A stretch of 64,000 nt of DNA from Lachnospiraceae bacterium (GCA_015057325.1 SVEQ01000010.1:34871-98870), one strand, 5' to 3'. Positions 1 to 10,705 are shown, numbered from the stretch's first letter. The notes: generated by a model not told the origin, from the sequence alone. Made by a program: numbers and translations.

Positions 1-187
1 TGCTTGAAAATACAAATGTAAGATACATAATAAAAAGAACCGAAATTGTGACGGCGGTCCTTATAAGATGACCACGAAGCTTCTCGCGACGGCTCTTTGG
101 TTTTTTCTTAATGACCAATGGAGTGTCATTATGAAGATCCTCAAACGAAACTATATCCGGTTCTTGATTATTATTCTTGTTACTCAT
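1..187 (-). CDS. Membrane protein, N-terminal part only (cut by window edge)
   Basis: The reading frame starts at an ATG complementary to 185-187, behind a GGGAG ribosome binding site, and runs off the left edge of the window. The first 62 residues are visible. A polar, Asn/Glu-rich stretch is followed by a basic segment (KKKPKSRREKLRGH) and then by the start of a hydrophobic helix (TAVTISVLFIMYLTFVF). That layout suggests a cytoplasmic N-terminus followed by a membrane anchor, oriented by the positive-inside rule. No family can be named from this fragment. It follows the galK-galT operon on the same strand with a 97-base gap. Confidence 0.6.
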   Translation of the reverse strand, partial: MSNKNNNQEPDIVSFEDLHNDTPLVIKKKPKSRREKLRGHLIRTAVTISVLFIMYLTFVFSS

Positions 188-213
188 AAGATTCTCCCGC
201 TTTAATAACACAT

Positions 214-250
214 CTACAACATGTAGATTGATACTAACTATATGTTGTAG
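214..250. promoter_or_regulatory. Inverted repeat between galT and the partial membrane gene
   Basis: CTACAACAT at 214-222 is repeated as its exact reverse complement ATGTTGTAG at 242-250, with 19 bases between. A shorter nested palindrome (CTAC-AACAT-GTAG) overlaps the left arm. It lies just upstream of the start of the partial minus-strand gene, so it could be an operator or the stem of an mRNA structure. There is no T-tract that would make it a clear terminator for galT. Confidence 0.35.
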
Positions 251-284
251 TATATCAGATTATGCGGAAAAAATCCATATATTT

Positions 285-1793
285 TTAGGCGGTAAACAAA
301 TCCGTAAATCTCTTAAATGCAGCACGTCCCTCGTCTGTTCTTTTATAAACACCTGCATCTTCAAGTACGTGGGAGAATACATCTGCAATCTCGTCTTGGA
401 CAATCTTGTGAATATTATCTGAGGTTAAATTATCGTATTTTCCAATCCATTCGTCTGCCCAATCTGCATGAGGAGATGTCTGCTCATCTGCACGAAGGTC
501 TTTACCTGAAAGAATAGCTTCTTCAAGAGCTGCCATTTCTTTTTTAAGTCTAGCAGGAAGAACTGCAAGTCCCATAACCTCAATAAGTCCGATGTTCTCA
601 CGCTTGATGTGGTGATACTTTGCATGTGGATGATATACGCCAAGAGGAAACTCCTCTGTCGTTATGTTGTTACGAAGTACCAAATCAATCTCGTATAAGT
701 CACCGCGCATTCTTGCGATTGGTGTGATTGTATTGTGAGGTGTTCCGTCAGTTTCTGCGAGTATAAATGCTTCCTCGTCAGAATATCCACGCCAAGCATC
801 TAAAATGTCACCGGCAGCATTTACAAGGCTTTCTATATTCTTAGACTGAAGTCTTATTGTTGAAAGCGGCCATTTGATAATGCCGGCATGTATGTCTTCG
901 TAATTCTTTAACTTAAATTCTGTCTCGTATGGTGCTCTTACCATTGCAAACTCATATCCACCACCCTGAAAATGATCGTGTGTAAGTATTGAACCGCCAA
1001 CGATTGGAAGGTCTGCATTAGAGCCTGCCGTATAGTGTGGAAATTGTCTTACAAAGTCAAGAAGCTTTGCAAAGCATTCCTTGTCGATCTTCATCGGTGT
1101 ATGTTTTGCATTAAAAATGATGCAATGCTCATTGTAGTAAACATATGGTGAGTACTGCATGAAGTACGATTGTCCTGCAAGTGTAATTGGAATTATTCTG
1201 TGATTCTGTCTTGCAGGATGTGAAAAATGTCCTGCATATCCTTCGTTTTCCAAGCAGAGGAGACATGCAGGGTAGTTGGACTTGTCTGTGTTGACACCCT
1301 TTGCGGCAAGTGCAATATCCTTGGGGTCTTTTTCGGGTTTTGACAAGTTGATTGTTATATCCATAAGACCAAACTCTGTGTCTGATGTCCATTTCTCGTC
1401 TTTGGCAATACGATCATTTCTTATATAGTTAGTAGCTTTTGAAAAATCATAGTAAAACTGTGTTGCAGCTTTGGGGGATACATTGTACTGCTCAAAGAAC
1501 TTTGCTCTTACGACAGAAGGAGCGGGAGTGAGCATTCCCATAATCTTTGTGTCGAAAAGGTCGCGGTTGGTCTGTGTATCTTCAAGCAATCCCTTTTCTA
1601 TTGCTATTTTGAGCATATCATCAAGAATGAGATGAACCTCTCTGGGATTTTCGTCATTGGATGCATTCTCGTATGAACGCTCGTCAAACAATTCAAGTAA
1701 ACGGTTTGTGACGTATACTGTATCTGCACTGTCAACAAGTCCTTTGTTAATTCCGTATTTAACCAATTCTTCAATGAGAGAGTAAATATTCAT
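285..1793 (-). CDS. galT: UTP--hexose-1-phosphate / galactose-1-phosphate uridylyltransferase, class II
   Basis: It transfers UMP between UDP-glucose and galactose-1-phosphate in the Leloir pathway, in the cytoplasm. The 502-residue length and the N-terminus (MNIYSLIEELVKYGINKG) fit the Firmicutes-type class II GalT rather than the roughly 350-residue class I enzyme. A THDHFQGG segment near residue 270 carries the His-x-His expected of the active site. The ATG at 1791-1793 is preceded by a purine-rich GGGG(T)A site. It lies 89 bases downstream of galK on the same strand, so the two are very probably one transcript, with galE and a LacI-type regulator diverging on the other strand. Confidence 0.95.
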   Translation of the reverse strand: MNIYSLIEELVKYGINKGLVDSADTVYVTNRLLELFDERSYENASNDENPREVHLILDDMLKIAIEKGLLEDTQTNRDLFDTKIMGMLTPAPSVVRAKFFEQYNVSPKAATQFYYDFSKATNYIRNDRIAKDEKWTSDTEFGLMDITINLSKPEKDPKDIALAAKGVNTDKSNYPACLLCLENEGYAGHFSHPARQNHRIIPITLAGQSYFMQYSPYVYYNEHCIIFNAKHTPMKIDKECFAKLLDFVRQFPHYTAGSNADLPIVGGSILTHDHFQGGGYEFAMVRAPYETEFKLKNYEDIHAGIIKWPLSTIRLQSKNIESLVNAAGDILDAWRGYSDEEAFILAETDGTPHNTITPIARMRGDLYEIDLVLRNNITTEEFPLGVYHPHAKYHHIKRENIGLIEVMGLAVLPARLKKEMAALEEAILSGKDLRADEQTSPHADWADEWIGKYDNLTSDNIHKIVQDEIADVFSHVLEDAGVYKRTDEGRAAFKRFTDLFTA

Positions 1794-1882
1794 GATGATA
1801 CCCCTTTCTTATTTTACATTATAGTTTACATAAAGCTTGATAGCTTTTGCGATGTTTTACTCAAATACATGCGATGAGTGGT

Positions 1883-3163
1883 TTACATAACTTTAATGCC
1901 GCCGTATTTTCTTACTTTAAGTACATTGCACGAACCATCACCGAACAACTCATCCATTTTGCTTTTGTATTCATCAACAAAATCATTTTTGACAAAGGCC
2001 TGTATAGTTCCGGCAAAGCCACCGCCGTGAACACGGGCAACACCGTTAGCGCCTAATGTCATTTCACTAATCATGAGGGCGATAGACATGTTCTGTTTAT
2101 CCGGTTGATGATTGGTATATACATTCTGAAGATACTTATAAGATGAATTACCGGACTTGTTAACTGTAGTTAAAAATGATTCTATATCATTGTTTGTAAG
2201 AGCAGCGACTTCTTCACGAACACGTTTGTTCTCCTCATAGAAATGAATTGCACGAAGGAAAGCTCTGTCGCCGCATTTCTCCCTTATATAAGAAGTGTGC
2301 GAGAGTACATCATTTTCGGGAATCTCAATAAGTACATCTTTGTCAAAAAGTTTTGCTACGGATTTCATTTCCGCAGGTACTGCTGCATAATCAGGCGTAA
2401 GATCTGCATGAGAACCCTTTGTATCTGTTATACATAAGCTATATCCTGCGCCGTCAAGGTCAAAGTCAACCTTGTTAACAACAGGTTTTTCTGGATTTGC
2501 AAAATCGATGTGGCAAAGACTTCCTACTGAGCATGCCATTTGATCCATAAGTCCGCATGGCTTTCCAAAATACACGTTCTCTGCATACTGACCGATTATT
2601 GCAACCTCAATCGGAGATATGGCCATGTCGTTGTAAAGGCCTGAAACTATAGTAGCAATCAATGTCTCAAATGCTGCTGAAGATGAAAGTCCCGAGCCTG
2701 ATAAAACATTACTTGTTATATAAGCATTAAATCCACCTATATTATAACCGTTATCCTTAATCTTAGCAATTACGCCGCGAATAAGAGAGATTGTTGTTCC
2801 TTCTTCGGAATCATTTTTTGAAAGGTCATCTAATGATAGGGTAATCATGTCATAGCCTTTTGAAAGTACATTAACCTCATTCTTGTCGGTCTTAACAACT
2901 ACGGCAATCGCGTCATCATTAATGGAAGCGGCAAGAACCTCGCCATGCTGGTGGTCTGTGTGGTTTCCGCCGATTTCACTTCTTCCGGGTGCGGAGAATA
3001 TTCCGGAAGTTTCATCTCCAAAGATATCGTTAAATGATTCTATGGCTTCTATATATCTTGCTTTTTGTGCTTCAAGTTGAGATTTGTCTACATAGATATC
3101 AATAAGCTTGTCGTCAAGTTTACCTTCTTTAATTATACTAATAAAATCCTTGGTATTTTCCAT
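1883..3163 (-). CDS. galK: Galactokinase
   Basis: It phosphorylates galactose at C1 using ATP, the first committed step of the Leloir pathway. The GHMP-kinase signatures are visible: the galactose-binding motif PGRSEIGGNHTDHQHG near residue 60, the ATP-binding loop SGSGLSSSAAFETL near residue 155, and the C-terminal glycine-rich motif VHGGGFAGTIQAF. The 426-residue length is normal to slightly long for the family. The ATG at 3161-3163 follows a strong GGGAGG site. It is first in a galK-galT operon and is transcribed divergently from the LacI-type regulator, so the shared 200-base region probably carries control of both. Confidence 0.96.
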   Translation of the reverse strand: MENTKDFISIIKEGKLDDKLIDIYVDKSQLEAQKARYIEAIESFNDIFGDETSGIFSAPGRSEIGGNHTDHQHGEVLAASINDDAIAVVVKTDKNEVNVLSKGYDMITLSLDDLSKNDSEEGTTISLIRGVIAKIKDNGYNIGGFNAYITSNVLSGSGLSSSAAFETLIATIVSGLYNDMAISPIEVAIIGQYAENVYFGKPCGLMDQMACSVGSLCHIDFANPEKPVVNKVDFDLDGAGYSLCITDTKGSHADLTPDYAAVPAEMKSVAKLFDKDVLIEIPENDVLSHTSYIREKCGDRAFLRAIHFYEENKRVREEVAALTNNDIESFLTTVNKSGNSSYKYLQNVYTNHQPDKQNMSIALMISEMTLGANGVARVHGGGFAGTIQAFVKNDFVDEYKSKMDELFGDGSCNVLKVRKYGGIKVM

Positions 3164-3284
3164 GAGAACCTCCCTGCGCGGTTTTACCGCAAAAAGTACT
3201 GTGTTTTCGATGTTTTTGCCTGTTACTTTATGTATATGATACGATGATTTAAGTAAAATGTCAATATAAATTTAGTAAAACAAT

Positions 3285-3325
3285 GTAAAAATTAACTTGA
3301 TTTTTACCAATCGAAGAGTTATAAT
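3285..3325 (+). promoter_or_regulatory. Promoter of the LacI-type regulator with overlapping operator-like dyad
   Basis: A TTGATT -35 box (3297-3302) and a perfect TATAAT -10 box (3320-3325) are separated by exactly 17 bases. A dyad, GTAAAAAT at 3285-3292 with ATTTTTAC at 3300-3307, covers the -35 box. LacI-family proteins commonly repress by binding such dyads, so this may be an autoregulatory site that also controls the divergent galK-galT operon. The dyad lacks the central CG usual for LacI operators, so the operator call is tentative; the promoter is solid. Confidence 0.6.
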
Positions 3326-3354
3326 CTAATCAGACAACAGACAAACACATATAA

Positions 3355-4371
<1,017 letters not shown>

Positions 4372-4402
4372 TAGAGATTGTGGAAATGTAGGAGGATTAG
4401 CA

Positions 4403-5419
4403 ATGAGAATATTGGTAACAGGCGGTGCAGGTTATATAGGAAGTCATACATGTGTTGAATTGTTAAATGCAGGCTATGAGGTTGTGGTGCTTGATAATCT
4501 TTATAATTCAAGCAAAAAAGCTATTGACCGTATCGAAGAGATAACAGGTAAGAAAGTAACATTTTACGAAAATGACATGTTAGATGAAGAAGCACTTGAG
4601 AAAATATTCTCAACAGAGAATATAGATTGTGTTATTCATTTTGCGGGCCTTAAAGCAGTTGGTGAGTCGGTTGAAAAACCACTTGAGTATTATAAGAACA
4701 ATATCGGTGGAACACTTGCTCTTGTAGAGGCGATGAGAAAACATGGTTGCAAGAATATCATTTTCTCATCATCTGCAACCGTTTACGGAGATCCCGCATT
4801 TGTTCCTATTACAGAAGAGTGTCCGAAGGGTACACCGACCAATCCGTATGGCTGGACGAAGAGTATGCTTGAGCAGATTCTTACCGATTTGCATACGGCT
4901 GACAAAGAGTGGAATGTTATTTTGCTTAGATACTTCAATCCGATCGGTGCACACAAGAGCGGTTTGATTGGAGAGGATCCAAAGGGAATACCTAACAATC
5001 TTCTTCCGTATGTGGCACAGGTGGCAATCGGTAAGCTTGAGTGTGTTGGGGTATTTGGCAACGATTACGATACACCGGACGGTACAGGTGTACGTGATTA
5101 CATTCACGTAGTTGACCTTGCAAACGGTCATGTTAAAGCAATTGATAAAGTCAAAGAGAATCCCGGAGTTAAGATTTATAACTTAGGAACAGGTAACGGA
5201 TATAGCGTACTTGATGTCATCAAAGCATTTTCGAAAGCTTGCGGACATGATGTTCCATATCAGATTAAGCCTCGTCGTGCAGGCGATATTGCAACCTGCT
5301 ATTCAGATGCAAGTCTTGCAAAGAAGGAACTTGGCTGGGAAGCACAGTACGGTATTGAGGAAATGTGTGCTGACTCATGGAAATGGCAGAGTATGAATCC
5401 GAACGGGTATAATGAATAG
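4403..5419 (+). CDS. galE: UDP-glucose 4-epimerase
   Basis: It interconverts UDP-galactose and UDP-glucose with bound NAD. The Rossmann motif GGAGYIGSH lies at residues 7-15, the catalytic SSSATVYG serine segment near residue 120, and the YGWTKSMLE Tyr-x3-Lys pair near residue 147. The length, 338 residues, is normal. The chosen ATG at 4403 follows AGGAGG at 4390-4394; an in-frame ATG further upstream overlaps the regulator and has no ribosome binding site. It ends two bases before the peptidase gene that follows and may be cotranscribed with it. Confidence 0.97.
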   Translation: MRILVTGGAGYIGSHTCVELLNAGYEVVVLDNLYNSSKKAIDRIEEITGKKVTFYENDMLDEEALEKIFSTENIDCVIHFAGLKAVGESVEKPLEYYKNNIGGTLALVEAMRKHGCKNIIFSSSATVYGDPAFVPITEECPKGTPTNPYGWTKSMLEQILTDLHTADKEWNVILLRYFNPIGAHKSGLIGEDPKGIPNNLLPYVAQVAIGKLECVGVFGNDYDTPDGTGVRDYIHVVDLANGHVKAIDKVKENPGVKIYNLGTGNGYSVLDVIKAFSKACGHDVPYQIKPRRAGDIATCYSDASLAKKELGWEAQYGIEEMCADSWKWQSMNPNGYNE

Positions 5420-5421
5420 AT

Positions 5422-7554
5422 ATGAAAAGAAGAATATTTAAAAAAGCATTATCTGTTGTAGTTGCTGCCATGCTCGTTTTTTCATGTACGGCATGTGATG
5501 ACGAGTTCTGGGAGGATGAATACGACTTGGAAGATAATGCCTCTAACAACTTAATTCCGGAAGGTGAAGTTGCCCGTATTAGCGGAACTGAAATGAATGT
5601 TGATAATTCTACAGGCACACTTACGATTCATAGAAAAGAGATTGGAAATGACGAAAGAACCGATGACGGAGTTTGGACTATATTTGTCTATCTCTGTGGA
5701 ACCGATCTTGAATCTCAAAGCGGAATGGGAACAGCCGATATGGAAGAAATGGCGGCTTCTGCAAAAAGTGATATGGTAAGGTTTGTTGTTCAGACAGGCG
5801 GTACGGAAGGCTGGAATAACAAGAAGGTTGATGATTCAATGATTCAGCGTTTCGTTATTCAGAACGGCAAGACGAAGAAAATTGATGAGAAAGAACTTGC
5901 CAATATGGGATCACCTGATACATTATCGGATTTCCTGATTTGGGGAACAAAAGAGTATACTTCAGAGCATATGGGACTTGTTATGTGGAATCATGGCGGA
6001 GGAAGTATTACAGGCGTATGCTTTGATGAAAAATATAATCAGGATTCAATAACATTAATGGAGATGGATCAGGCGCTTTCACAATGTACGGAGAAATCTG
6101 GACGCAAGTTTGATTTTGTCGGTTACGATGCGTGTCTTATGGGCACGGTTGAAACAGCTAATGTGCTGGCAACTTATTCAGATTATATGTATGGATCTGA
6201 AGAAATGGAGCCGGGAAGCGGCTGGGATTACACAGCGATAGGAGATTATCTTGCTAAAAATGCGGATGCCAATGCTGTAGATCTTGGTAAAGTGGTAAGT
6301 GACAGTTTTTATGCATCTTGCAAAAAACAAAAAGATGATTCTATTGTTACATTTTCTGTTATAGATCTTTCGAAACTTGACGATTTGTTGATAAGCTTTA
6401 ATAGCTTTGCAAAAAATATGTATGGTGTTGGTGAAGATTCTTCGGAACTTGCCGAAATGATTAGAGGTATTGAAGAAGCTGATAATTATGGCGGTAACAA
6501 CAAGACAGAGGGTTATACCAATATGGTAGACTTGGGCGGCATTTGCAATGCCTGCGCACCTTATGTTGATGGTGCAAAAGAGGTAAATGATGCCTTAAAT
6601 AAAGCAGTACTTTATAAGGTGAGCGGTTCTGCGCATAAAGCAGCTACAGGTCTTTCGATGTATTATCCGCTTGCTATTCAGGGCTCAAATGAGCTTTCGT
6701 TATTTAGCAAAATTTCAGTCAGTCCATATTATCTTTCCTTTGTAGACAGACTTAATAAGACGGGAGCGACTGATGACGGCTTTGAAGATTATGATGACGA
6801 GCAGTGGTTTGAAGATGACGGAAGTTGGAATTTTAGTGAAGATTATGATGACGATTATTGGAACTATCTTGATGACTATGAGCAGACGGGAGAAAGTCCC
6901 TACATTACGTTTTCGGAGGAACCAAATGTAAGAGATGACGGCACATACGGTTTTACTCTTGATGAAAACGGTATCTACAATTCTGCAGGAGTATGTGCTT
7001 TGGTCTATGAAGTATCGGAAGACGGCAACACACTTATTGAGATAGGCGAAACTACGGATGTTTCAGGTGACTGGCAAACAGGAAGCTTTAGTGATAATTT
7101 CGATGGATACTGGCTTTCACTTCCGGATGGACAAAACCTTGCTACATATGTTGTTGAGGAAGGTGAAGACTATGTCATTTACACCTCACCCATTCTTTTA
7201 AACGGAGAACCCACAAACCTTAGAATGATACAGTACTATTCTGATGATCATGTTGAGGTGGAAGGCACTTGGGATGGAATAAGCCAAGAAGGTGCAGCGT
7301 CACGAGATATATACAAACTTCATGACGGAGATATAATCACTCCTTCATATTTTGCTTACTCAATGGACGGAGAAGAAGAGGAAGAGTATGCGGGACAGGA
7401 TTACACGGTATCCGGCAAAATTGATATTAATTATGATATGATGCCTGTGGGAGAGTACTACTATTCGTTCTGCATAGATGATATTTATGGTGATTACTAT
7501 GTATCCGATCACGTAATATTTAATATTAATGAGGACGGAGAGATTTCGTTCTAA
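5422..7554 (+). CDS. Clostripain-like cysteine peptidase (family C11), predicted lipoprotein
   Basis: A signal peptide with a hydrophobic core (residues 9-20) ends in a lipobox-like SCTAC with the lipidated Cys probably at 25, so the protein should be anchored on the outer face of the membrane. The C11 catalytic dyad is intact: His191 in MWNHGGGSITG and Cys238 in GYDACLMGT. Residues about 450-495 form a very acidic Asp/Glu/Trp/Tyr linker, followed by a C-terminal beta-rich region of unknown role. At 710 residues it is longer than minimal C11 enzymes. The start lies two bases after galE without an obvious strong ribosome binding site, suggesting translational coupling. A terminator follows directly. 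Confidence 0.88.
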   Translation: MKRRIFKKALSVVVAAMLVFSCTACDDEFWEDEYDLEDNASNNLIPEGEVARISGTEMNVDNSTGTLTIHRKEIGNDERTDDGVWTIFVYLCGTDLESQSGMGTADMEEMAASAKSDMVRFVVQTGGTEGWNNKKVDDSMIQRFVIQNGKTKKIDEKELANMGSPDTLSDFLIWGTKEYTSEHMGLVMWNHGGGSITGVCFDEKYNQDSITLMEMDQALSQCTEKSGRKFDFVGYDACLMGTVETANVLATYSDYMYGSEEMEPGSGWDYTAIGDYLAKNADANAVDLGKVVSDSFYASCKKQKDDSIVTFSVIDLSKLDDLLISFNSFAKNMYGVGEDSSELAEMIRGIEEADNYGGNNKTEGYTNMVDLGGICNACAPYVDGAKEVNDALNKAVLYKVSGSAHKAATGLSMYYPLAIQGSNELSLFSKISVSPYYLSFVDRLNKTGATDDGFEDYDDEQWFEDDGSWNFSEDYDDDYWNYLDDYEQTGESPYITFSEEPNVRDDGTYGFTLDENGIYNSAGVCALVYEVSEDGNTLIEIGETTDVSGDWQTGSFSDNFDGYWLSLPDGQNLATYVVEEGEDYVIYTSPILLNGEPTNLRMIQYYSDDHVEVEGTWDGISQEGAASRDIYKLHDGDIITPSYFAYSMDGEEEEEYAGQDYTVSGKIDINYDMMPVGEYYYSFCIDDIYGDYYVSDHVIFNINEDGEISF

Positions 7555-7571
7555 ACGTGCTAGGCTTCATT

Positions 7572-7604
7572 AAGACGTATGGATTTTTCCATGCGTCTTT
7601 TTTT
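7572..7604 (+). terminator. Rho-independent terminator after the C11 peptidase gene
   Basis: A 12-base stem (AAGACGTATGGA pairing with TCCATGCGTCTT, one G-T pair) with a four-T loop runs into a T-tract. It closes the galR-galE-peptidase transcript. Confidence 0.85.
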
Positions 7605-7605
7605 A

Positions 7606-7629
7606 GTGCATCCATTTTGGGTAAAACTT
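7606..7629 (+). promoter_or_regulatory. 24-bp motif shared with 16288-16311; promoter candidate
   Basis: GTGCATC, two variable bases, TTTTGGGT, one purine, AAACTT. The same motif (21 of 24 bases identical) occurs at 16288-16311. Both copies start directly after a terminator and lie about 70 bases upstream of the ATG of a cell-surface-type gene. I read it as a possible alternative-sigma (ECF-like) promoter element; the match to any named consensus is not established. Confidence 0.45.
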
Positions 7630-7697
7630 TCTTTGGAGTCGAGGTAAGATGATATCGTGCTAAGAGATGAGAGAGAAAAAAGAAAGAGGTGTTCAAT

Positions 7698-9140
7698 ATG
7701 AAGAAGATTATTGAAATGATGAGAAATGAATGGATGAAGAAATTATCAGAGGGAAAAGGAATTGACAAAAAAGCGGTAATTGTTAGTGCAATGGGTGTTT
7801 TGCTTGTGGCAGTAGCTTCTGTTACTGTGCTTAAAGGAGCTAGAAAACCGGATGATTACAAGAAAACAGATAATACAGAGTGCTATCAGAAAGAGGAAAG
7901 CCTTGATCAGGAGGTAACAACGGAGATAGCTAATATGGAGTGGAAGCAGGAGAAGAATTCCGAAACTGATGGCAACAAGTCTGCAGAAAATTCATCGGAT
8001 AATAAAAAGAGTGATGAAAATGATTCAAACAACAAGATGACAACAATGCCTACGTATTCACAATCAAGAACAACAGAAAATCGCAGCAATTTTATGAAGA
8101 CGGTAAGTAGCAGACCTTCAAATAGGAATTCGGAAAAAACATCAAATACTCATAAAGATACAGCATCAAGGGACAGCAAGACGGATACACAGAATTCTTC
8201 GGATAGCAGCAGTAATGCAGATGTAACCAGTAACGAGCCAGCCACAGATGGCAACACAACATCAGATGGAGGTGAACAGGAGCCAGCAACTACAGAAGAG
8301 ACTATACCGGAGCCGAAGGTTGTGAATATAAATGCTGATATAAGTGGAGATATTAAGATTGTTGATGGCGAGGAGTTTATTACTTACGGTACAGATATAT
8401 CTACATTTACAATAAGTAATGTTGTGGCAACATTTGATGATGGAACCACGCTTGAACTTAAAGACAGCGGTTACAGGGCATACGAAGATTTCATGTCAAA
8501 TACTCCTGAACCTGATAAAGAATTTGGAGATGATGAATACTGGATTGCGTTTTATAGGGTCCCGGAAATATCCGATTTTATATACATTTATTACAAAGAT
8601 TTCCGTGTGGGATTTATGTATAATAAATATTTTGAAATATCAGATATAAGACCTGCTTGTGATGGATTCTTCTCATTCGATTATAACAAAGAAGTTAAAT
8701 TAACAGATTATGATTTTAGAGTAAAATATAAAAATGCTGAAGACATAATGTTTAATGATAAGCCTAGGGTACGTTGTATTGGAGAAATAGATACGTCTGA
8801 GTCGGGATGGCATGAGATGGAAGTTAAAACATGGGGACCAAGCGTTGAAATGTGTTATTACGTTAATAGAGGCACCTGCGAAATGGTTCTTAATGAGACG
8901 GAATTCGTTGTGCATGACGAGGAAAATCCGTGGGAAGAGATTCTTGAACAGATTGAAGGAGAATTACATTTTGAGAATGGCGACGTCGAAGAGATAGATT
9001 TTGATGACGAATCAGAGATATTCCTTACATATGATGAGCAGAATAATATCAAGGTGCTTTGGTACAGAGATTACCGGCTTGCCGGACATTTCTATTCGGA
9101 AGAGTGGGCAGAAGCAACGATACACTACACGGTTGAATAG
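7698..9140 (+). CDS. Membrane-anchored surface protein with Ser/Thr/Asn-rich linker, unknown function
   Basis: I do not recognise a family. A short basic cytoplasmic N-terminus is followed by one hydrophobic helix (VIVSAMGVLLVAVASVTVL, about residues 29-47). Then comes a long low-complexity Ser/Thr/Asn/Glu linker (about residues 55-210), and a C-terminal region (about 215-480) rich in Asp, Tyr and beta-prone stretches. This is the layout of an extracytoplasmic protein held by an N-terminal anchor. The ATG at 7698 follows AGAGGTG; a GTG nine bases upstream is less likely. The promoter candidate at 7606 is shared with the MoxR operon at 16380, which suggests co-regulation. It is followed 11 bases later by the HicB-like remnant. 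Confidence 0.75.
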   Translation: MKKIIEMMRNEWMKKLSEGKGIDKKAVIVSAMGVLLVAVASVTVLKGARKPDDYKKTDNTECYQKEESLDQEVTTEIANMEWKQEKNSETDGNKSAENSSDNKKSDENDSNNKMTTMPTYSQSRTTENRSNFMKTVSSRPSNRNSEKTSNTHKDTASRDSKTDTQNSSDSSSNADVTSNEPATDGNTTSDGGEQEPATTEETIPEPKVVNINADISGDIKIVDGEEFITYGTDISTFTISNVVATFDDGTTLELKDSGYRAYEDFMSNTPEPDKEFGDDEYWIAFYRVPEISDFIYIYYKDFRVGFMYNKYFEISDIRPACDGFFSFDYNKEVKLTDYDFRVKYKNAEDIMFNDKPRVRCIGEIDTSESGWHEMEVKTWGPSVEMCYYVNRGTCEMVLNETEFVVHDEENPWEEILEQIEGELHFENGDVEEIDFDDESEIFLTYDEQNNIKVLWYRDYRLAGHFYSEEWAEATIHYTVE

Positions 9141-9151
9141 GGGGGATATAA

Positions 9152-10253
9152 ATGGGTGAACAAAAGCTGTATGAGGCTATTACGGACGAGGAACGATTGG
9201 AAATAGAAGAATCGTTGGTAGAAACTGTCAACGATAAATTTCGCAAAGAAGAACTATCAGAAAACTTCTTTAAATATATTGTTGAATTACATACCAGTAA
9301 GTTTGTTGCTTTAATGACTGTGGACGAAATAAAAGAGTCTGCAAGATTGACAGTTGATATTCTTGAAGAACTTAAAAATATAAATAACAGTGGTGTTAAC
9401 CGTGAAAAATTTAAAAAAATCGAAAAAGAGAATGAAACGAAATACGCACATATTGATGTTCTCTTTCCAATTTTAGGAATTTGGAATTATATAAGAACAG
9501 AGCGACTAGAAGCGTTAATGTGTGATTTGGATCGCGTTAGACGTGTAGGCGGAGCATATGCACGTTTGATTGCTAACCCCGGTCTTGTTAGTTCTATTTG
9601 TGCGGTTTATGAGCGTTTGGTTGATGCGTTCGAGGATGAAAAACTATATGATGACAGTGCGTATTTTCTGATGAGATCAATTATGCGAATGCATAGCAAT
9701 GAAATTGAGGATAAAGAGAAAATGTTAGAACATTATATGAACTTAAATTATGTTATGAGTGTAATCAAAGATGATGAAGGAATGTATACTGCATATTTTC
9801 AAGATTTGCCGGGGTGTATTACTTGTGGAGAGACTCCTGAAGAGTTGTTCAAAAATGCAGAAGATGCTAAAAGATGTTGGTTTAAGTCTTGTATTGAGGA
9901 GGGGGGTAAAGATTTCAGAACCATCCGAGCCGACATATCCGAAGAAACTTGATGATTTGCCACCGTTATCAGAGGAACAACTAAAGGAATTAGAGAAAAT
10001 GGAGAATACATCAATTACTTATGACGAAGATTGCCCTGAATCAACTCCTGAAATGCTTAAATCATTTGCTGTGCCAGCAAGACAGAGAGACCGATTAAGG
10101 AATTATTATGGGAAAATAATACATCGTATTCTTGAAATATGGGATCCGGATTTTACAAAACTTACTCCTTCAGAAGCTGCGGAATTGAGAGCGATAATCA
10201 AAGAAATGGATGGTGGCATCTGTGTGAAAGAAGATGATATTGACTGGGACTAG
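9152..10253 (+). pseudogene. HicB-domain protein split by a +1 frameshift at a G6 run
   Basis: The first frame (9152-9952) gives 266 residues: an unrecognised N-terminal part (about 1-205), then a HicB-antitoxin-like domain (DDEGMYTAYFQDLPGCITCG and ETPEELFKNAEDA, about 208-245). At the G run 9901-9906 the HicB reading continues in another frame (EEGVKISEPSEPTYP), which rejoins cleanly if one G is removed. The second frame continues to 10253 with an antitoxin-like segment (ITYDEDCPESTPEMLKSF). No HicA toxin lies next to it. Either this is a genuine pseudogene or a phase-variable tract, or it is a homopolymer sequencing error. Translation begins at an ATG behind a GGGGGAT site. Confidence 0.6.
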
Positions 10254-10369
10254 GAGCTCAAGAATTATATGGACTACTACAAACAATAATATATAGGTTA
10301 AAGCAAATAAATGATGGTTCATTTTTAGTGCGAGATGAAGCAACAGGAAATTTAGAGCAAATCGGATAA
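10253..10369 (+). pseudogene. Protein-like remnant without a start codon
   Basis: Thirty-eight open codons read GAQELYGLLQTIIYRL and continue to INDGSFLVRDEATGNLEQIG before a stop. The composition is clearly protein-like, but there is no ATG or ribosome binding site. The frame is the same as that of the gene starting at 9152 and differs from the segment ending at 10253, so it may be the true C-terminus of that gene after a second shift, or the tail of another lost gene. Confidence 0.35.
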
Positions 10370-10403
10370 ATATCTGCAAAGGTTTTTTAGGGAGGGTGGT
10401 TTT

Positions 10404-10631
10404 ATGGTAATAATGGACAATATTAGGTATGAGGGAGATACGATTGTTATGTGTTGTTATCCCGAAGGGGACGTGAAGAAGAAGAGAGAATTGGTTCTTG
10501 ACGCAAAAACCTATGCCATAATTAGTCCTGATAATATTGATTTTTATTTGATAATGGCAAGACGTAGAATAATTAAAGTTCTAAACTCCGGGCAAACTCT
10601 CCCTAAAAAGGAGATGTCAATATGGTATTAA
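10404..10631 (+). CDS. Small hypothetical protein (75 residues)
   Basis: No family recognised. It has a strong GGAGGGTGG site 6-8 bases before the ATG and a start codon context like its neighbours. The protein is mixed in charge, with no signal peptide or membrane segment, and a basic patch (MARRRIIKV) near residue 51. It overlaps the next tiny reading frame by ten bases. It lies within a patch of small, partly broken toxin-antitoxin-like genes, so it could be a member of such a pair, but nothing in the sequence proves it. Confidence 0.5.
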   Translation: MVIMDNIRYEGDTIVMCCYPEGDVKKKRELVLDAKTYAIISPDNIDFYLIMARRRIIKVLNSGQTLPKKEMSIWY

Positions 10632-10693
10632 AAGTATGTACTCTTACATCTTCTGTAAGGGGAACTAATGTTAATAGATTTATTTTAGAATGA
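10622..10693 (+). CDS. Very short reading frame (23 residues)
   Basis: MVLKVCTLTSSVRG then TNVNRFILE and stop. It starts inside the end of the preceding gene behind AAGGAGATG, and stops 12 bases before the YgiT-type gene. It may be a coupled leader peptide or a chance frame. Confidence 0.25.
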   Translation: MVLKVCTLTSSVRGTNVNRFILE

Positions 10694-10705
10694 GGGAGGG
10701 AGAAT

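Noticed and set aside
177..422. 81-codon plus-strand frame
   Set aside because: It overlaps galT and the partial membrane gene antisense, has no ribosome binding site and an unlikely composition.
4769..5131. 120-codon minus-strand frame inside galE
   Set aside because: It is a shadow of galE; no ribosome binding site and no family resemblance.
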